From an uncultured Lachnospiraceae bacterium (GTDB lineage Bacteria > Bacillota > Clostridia > Lachnospirales > Lachnospiraceae), in contig CAMTBF010000003.1 of NCBI GenBank assembly GCA_947068385.1, forward strand, positions 1 through 25,965: a stretch of DNA of 25,965 bases, read 5' to 3'. Position numbers and translations under genes: made by a program. Each line of letters starts with the position of its first letter. Position 1 is the first letter of the stretch. The notes beneath the pieces are model-generated. The model saw only the letters and a list, made by a program, of their open reading frames with translations, was not told where the DNA came from and did not search any database. Positions 22,803 to 25,965 of this stretch are shown piece by piece.

Positions 22803-24215
22803 ATGGCTATGGACTCATGCAAATATTATCTTGCGATAGACATCGGCGCATCCAGCGGACGGCATATCCTGGCCCATCTGGAGGAGGGGAGGATGGTGCT
22901 GGAGGAGGTGCACCGCTTCCCCAACGGGATGGTGGAGAAGGACGGCGAGCATGTCTGGGACGTGGACGAGCTGTTCCGCCAGATCAAGCTGGGCCTGAAG
23001 AAGTGCGCGGAGCTTGGCAAGGTTCCCGTCAGCGTGGGCGTGGACACCTGGGGGGTGGACTTCGTGCTGCTGGACGAGAACGGCGCGCGCATCGGAAACG
23101 CGGTGGCTTACCGGGACAAGCGCACCAACGGGATGGACCAGGAGGTATACAAGATCATCCCGGAGGACGAGCTGTACGCCCGCACCGGCATCCAGAAAGC
23201 GATCTTCAACACGATCTACCAGCTCATGGCCCTGAAGGTGAAGAAGCCGGAGCAGCTGGAGAAAGCCCAGACCATGCTGCTGATGCCGGATTACTTCCAT
23301 TATATGCTCTCCGGGGTGGCGGCCACGGAGTATACGGAGGCCACCACGGGACAGCTAGTGAGCCCCCAGACCAAGGACTGGGACATGGAGCTGATCGAGA
23401 GGCTGGGATACCCGAAGCGGATCTTCCAGCGGATGGTCACGCCGGGCACCGTGCTGGGCGAGCTCACTGCCGAAGTGCAGGCGGAGGTAGGGTTTGGCTG
23501 CAAGGTAGTGGAGCCTGCCACCCACGACACCGGCTCCGCGGTGATAGCGGTGCCCACGGACAGCGACGATGCCCTGTACATCAGCTCCGGCACATGGTCG
23601 CTGATGGGGACGGAGCTCATGGAGGCCAACTGCTCCCCCGAGAGCAAGGCAAACAACCTGACCAACGAGGGCGGGTATGACTACCGCTTCCGCTATCTGA
23701 AGAACATCATGGGGCTGTGGATGATTCAGTCCGTGAAGAAGGAGATCGGCGGGGATCTGGGCTTCGGCGAGATCTGCGACATGGCCTCCAAATGCAGCAT
23801 CCCCTCCATCGTGGACTGCAATGACGACCGTTTCCTGGCTCCGGACAACATGACGGAAGAGGTGCAGGCGGCCTGCAGGGAGTCGGGGCAGCAGGTGCCG
23901 GAAGGCTTAGCGGAGGTGGCGTCCGTCATCTACAACAGCCTGGCCCAGTGCTATGCCAAGACCATCCGGCAAATCGAGGGCATCACCGGCAAGAAGTACG
24001 ACAAGATACATATCGTGGGCGGTGGCTCCAACGCGGAATACCTGAACAGGCTGACGGCCCGGGCCACGGGCGTTCCTGTGTACGCGGGCCCCACGGAGGC
24101 CACGGCAATCGGCAACATCGCGGCCCAGATGATGGCTACAGGGGAGCTGGCGGATCTGAAGGCGGCCAGGGCCTGCGTGTTCGCTTCTTTCCCCATCGAC
24201 CAGTACCAGCCGTGA
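22803..24215 (+). CDS. rhaB: L-rhamnulokinase
   Basis: The 470-residue FGGY-family kinase phosphorylates L-rhamnulose to rhamnulose 1-phosphate. Motifs: phosphate loop AIDIGASSGRHIL near the N-terminus, VGVDTWGVDFVLLDENG, ATHDTGSAV, SSGTWSLMG and the adenosine-site IVGGGSNAEYLN followed by GPTEATAIGNIA. DIGASSGR and GTWSLMG point to rhamnulokinase rather than xylulokinase or glycerol kinase. AAAGGAG (22792-22798) lies 4 bases before ATG 22803 and 10 before in-frame ATG 22809, so the start is uncertain by two codons. rhaA follows after 77 bases; aldolase rhaD is not seen within the window. Confidence 0.94.
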   Translation: MAMDSCKYYLAIDIGASSGRHILAHLEEGRMVLEEVHRFPNGMVEKDGEHVWDVDELFRQIKLGLKKCAELGKVPVSVGVDTWGVDFVLLDENGARIGNAVAYRDKRTNGMDQEVYKIIPEDELYARTGIQKAIFNTIYQLMALKVKKPEQLEKAQTMLLMPDYFHYMLSGVAATEYTEATTGQLVSPQTKDWDMELIERLGYPKRIFQRMVTPGTVLGELTAEVQAEVGFGCKVVEPATHDTGSAVIAVPTDSDDALYISSGTWSLMGTELMEANCSPESKANNLTNEGGYDYRFRYLKNIMGLWMIQSVKKEIGGDLGFGEICDMASKCSIPSIVDCNDDRFLAPDNMTEEVQAACRESGQQVPEGLAEVASVIYNSLAQCYAKTIRQIEGITGKKYDKIHIVGGGSNAEYLNRLTARATGVPVYAGPTEATAIGNIAAQMMATGELADLKAARACVFASFPIDQYQP

Positions 24216-24250
24216 AAAAGGACGGCTTCCGCGACATAGGGTTTTCAATA

Positions 24251-24280
24251 TTTCAGTAGAGAAGATTTCAATAGAGAAGA
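24251..24280 (+). repeat. 15-bp tandem duplication between rhaB and rhaA
   Basis: TTTCAGTAGAGAAGA (24251-24265) is followed directly by TTTCAATAGAGAAGA (24266-24280), 14 of 15 identical, and preceded by a partial copy TTTCAATA (24243-24250). It lies just before the rhaA ribosome site AAAGGAAAA. Confidence 0.7.
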
Positions 24281-24292
24281 AAGGAAAACGAA

Positions 24293-25549
24293 ATGACAGC
24301 AAAGGAAAGATTTGAATCCGCAAAAGAGATCTACGCCTCCTACGGCGTGGACGTGGAGGCAGCAATCAAAAAGTGCATGGAGGCTCCCGTGGCGCTCCAT
24401 TGCTGGCAGGGAGACGACGTCACCGGCTTCGACCATGACGGCCCCCTGACCGGCGGCATCCAGACCACCGGAGACTATCCCGGAAAGGCCAGGACTCCGG
24501 AACAGCTGATGCAGGACATGGACAAGGCATTGAGCCTGATGCCCGGCAGGAAGAAGCTGAACCTCCATGCCAGCTATGCCATCTTCGAGCCCGGCGAGTT
24601 CGTTGACCGGGACAAGATCGAACCCAAGCATTTCGCCAAGTGGGTGGCGTTCGCCAAGGAGAGGAACATGGGCATCGACTTCAACCCTACGTTCTTCTCC
24701 CACGACAAGGTGAAGGACGGCCTGACCCTCTCCAGCCCTGATGAGGAGACCAGGAGGTTCTGGATCGACCACGGCAAGGCATGCATCCGCATCTCCCAGT
24801 ATTTCGCGGAGGAGACCGGCGTTCCCTGCGTCATGAATATCTGGACGGGGGACGGCTACAAGGACGTGCCCGCAGACCGCATGGGCCCCAGGATGAGATA
24901 CAAGGAGTCCATCGAGGAGATCCTGTCCGAGCCCTTTGACAGGGACAAGGTGAAGCCCTGCGTGGAGTCCAAGGTGTTCGGCATCGGCGTGGAGGCTTAC
25001 ACGGCGGGAAGCGCTGAGTTCACATTGAGTTTCGCGGCCACCCATGAGGGCTGCCTGCCCCTGATGGACAATGGCCATTACCATCCCACCGAGGTGGTGT
25101 CCGACAAGATTCCCGCATTATTGTGCTTCTACCCGGAGATCGCCCTGCACATCACAAGGCCGATCCGCTGGGACAGCGACCATGTGGTGCTCTTCGATGA
25201 TGAGACAAAAGAGATGGCAAAAGAAATCGTCAGATGCGACGGCCTGGACAGGGTCTACATGGCATTGGACTACTTCGATGCCAGCATCAACCGGGTCTCC
25301 GCCTGGGCCATGGGATTCCGCAGCTGGCAGAAGGCCCTGCTGACGGCCATGTGCACGCCCAATGAGGCGCTGAAAAAGCTCCAGGACGAGAACCGCATGA
25401 CCGAGCTGATGGTGGAGCAGGAGGCGGTGAAGACCCTGCCCTTCGGCGATGTGTGGAACGAGTACTGCCAGCGGTGCGGCGTGGTGTCCGATAAGGATTT
25501 CTATGCTGAGGTGAAGAAGTATGAGGATGCAGTGCAGTTAAAGCGATAA
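24293..25549 (+). CDS. rhaA: L-rhamnose isomerase
   Basis: The 418-residue enzyme converts L-rhamnose to L-rhamnulose, the step before RhaB. Typical length. Motifs seen: VALHCWQGDDVTGF, GGIQTTGDYPGKARTPEQL, NLHASYAI, FNPTFFSH, NIWTGDGYKDVPADR, ESKVFGIGVEAYTAGSAEF and DNGHYHPTEVVSDKI; the last ones hold metal and substrate ligands (Glu, Asp, His) known for the family. AAAGGAAAACGAA precedes ATG 24293. It is second in a rhaBA unit and a terminator follows it. The enzyme is cytoplasmic and metal dependent (Mn or Zn in relatives). Confidence 0.96.
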   Translation: MTAKERFESAKEIYASYGVDVEAAIKKCMEAPVALHCWQGDDVTGFDHDGPLTGGIQTTGDYPGKARTPEQLMQDMDKALSLMPGRKKLNLHASYAIFEPGEFVDRDKIEPKHFAKWVAFAKERNMGIDFNPTFFSHDKVKDGLTLSSPDEETRRFWIDHGKACIRISQYFAEETGVPCVMNIWTGDGYKDVPADRMGPRMRYKESIEEILSEPFDRDKVKPCVESKVFGIGVEAYTAGSAEFTLSFAATHEGCLPLMDNGHYHPTEVVSDKIPALLCFYPEIALHITRPIRWDSDHVVLFDDETKEMAKEIVRCDGLDRVYMALDYFDASINRVSAWAMGFRSWQKALLTAMCTPNEALKKLQDENRMTELMVEQEAVKTLPFGDVWNEYCQRCGVVSDKDFYAEVKKYEDAVQLKR

Positions 25550-25567
25550 GCGCCACCAGATGTTCCG

Positions 25568-25605
25568 CGGCCGGGATGCCAGTGCTTTTGGGCCCCGGCC
25601 GTTTT
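25568..25605 (+). terminator. Intrinsic terminator after rhaA
   Basis: CGGCCGGG (25568-25575) and CCCGGCCG (25594-25601) form an 8-bp GC stem followed by TTTT. It lies 18 bases past the rhaA stop and ends the rhaBA transcript. Confidence 0.75.
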
Positions 25606-25639
25606 CATGATGAAAGAGACGCGCGAAGGAGATGAAATC

Positions 25640-25965
25640 TTGAACGGTGAGAAGAGATATAGCCTGAGGCGGATCGGCATGATGCTGTTCGGTATCCTGC
25701 TGATTGGCATGTGCGTGGCCTCGTACCGCATGAGCGGCTTCGGGGTGGACGCTTTTTCGTGTATGAATCTGGGCGTCAGCGGGTTCCTGGGGATGAGCTT
25801 CGGGAGCTGGCAGCTGATCGTGAACGCGGTGCTGCTGGTGGTGGTCTGGCTCACCATGAGGCATTGCATCGGGCTGGGGACAGTGGTGAATATGGTCTGC
25901 GTGGGATATACGGCGGATTTCCTCTGCTGGCTGTGCCTGGATCGGCTGGGGCTTCCGACCATCCT
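25640..25965 (+). CDS. YczE/YyaS/YitT-type membrane protein, N-terminal part (cut by window end)
   Basis: The open frame runs off the right edge after 108 codons. It begins MNGEKRYSLRRIGMMLFGILL, then ASYRMSGFGVDAFSCMNLGVSG, a second membrane segment (LIVNAVLLVVVWLTM), and LGTVVNMVCVGYTADF, a pattern of the YczE/YyaS/YitT membrane proteins of unknown function. TTG 25640 is the likely start because AAGGAG (25626-25631) is 8 bases away; an in-frame ATG at 25610 would add ten residues but lacks a ribosome site and touches the rhaA terminator. Whether it belongs to rhamnose use is unclear, since a terminator separates it from rhaA. Confidence 0.7.
   Translation, partial: MNGEKRYSLRRIGMMLFGILLIGMCVASYRMSGFGVDAFSCMNLGVSGFLGMSFGSWQLIVNAVLLVVVWLTMRHCIGLGTVVNMVCVGYTADFLCWLCLDRLGLPTI

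Overview
The window reads as chromosomal DNA of a Gram-positive anaerobe, most likely a GC-rich member of the Lachnospiraceae (Clostridia). Reasons: strong AGGAGG-type ribosome binding sites, sigma-A-like TTGaca/TATAAT promoters, the yqeG-aroE-aroK/aroQ-efp gene order, a DUF5688 protein (a family I know mainly from Lachnospiraceae), and an NAD-dependent DNA ligase with the variant SWKLDG adenylation motif. The genus cannot be fixed from sequence alone. I see no insertion sequence, prophage, CRISPR array or rRNA; almost everything looks like core or metabolic genome.

Layout. 1-1.8 kb: end of uxuA and complete uxuB (hexuronate catabolism). 1.9-3.7 kb, minus strand: a MarR regulator and a MATE exporter, translationally coupled, with a palindrome in their promoter. 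3.8-5.3 kb, divergent: an unusual protein joining an XRE DNA-binding domain to a zinc-finger/SAM methyltransferase. 5.3-5.5 kb: a three-copy 34-bp repeat and a promoter. 5.5-8.7 kb: yqeG, aroE, an in-frame aroK-aroQ fusion, and efp. 8.8-11.8 kb: a DUF5688 protein, tRNA-Arg(CCG) flanked by an inverted repeat, a membrane-anchored SH3 protein and a small helical protein. 11.9-13.4 kb: gdhA behind a leader containing a terminator-like hairpin. 13.4-16.4 kb: a soluble zinc-binding chemoreceptor (minus) divergent from an NhaC-type antiporter. 16.4-21.5 kb: RNase H1, an RluF-like pseudouridine synthase, a DNA ligase with low-complexity insertions, and metA. 21.5-22.5 kb, minus: a URO-D superfamily protein. 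22.8-25.5 kb: rhaB and rhaA (L-rhamnose catabolism), then the start of a YczE/YitT-type membrane protein cut by the window end.

How the genes work together. The two ends encode plant-polysaccharide sugar use: uxuAB for glucuronate/mannonate and rhaBA for rhamnose, fitting a gut fibre degrader. The centre supplies aromatic precursors (aroE, aroK-aroQ), nitrogen assimilation (gdhA), methionine (metA), and translation or DNA maintenance (efp, tRNA-Arg, RluF-like, rnhA, ligA).

No wholly new multi-gene system stands out. The items most worth a second look are the AroK-AroQ fusion with an embedded ribosome binding site for the second domain, the DNA ligase carrying about 95 extra residues including a 4 x 12-residue repeat, the XRE-methyltransferase fusion, the inverted repeat bracketing tRNA-Arg, and the gdhA leader. 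All functional calls come from reading translated sequence against remembered family motifs; no search was run.
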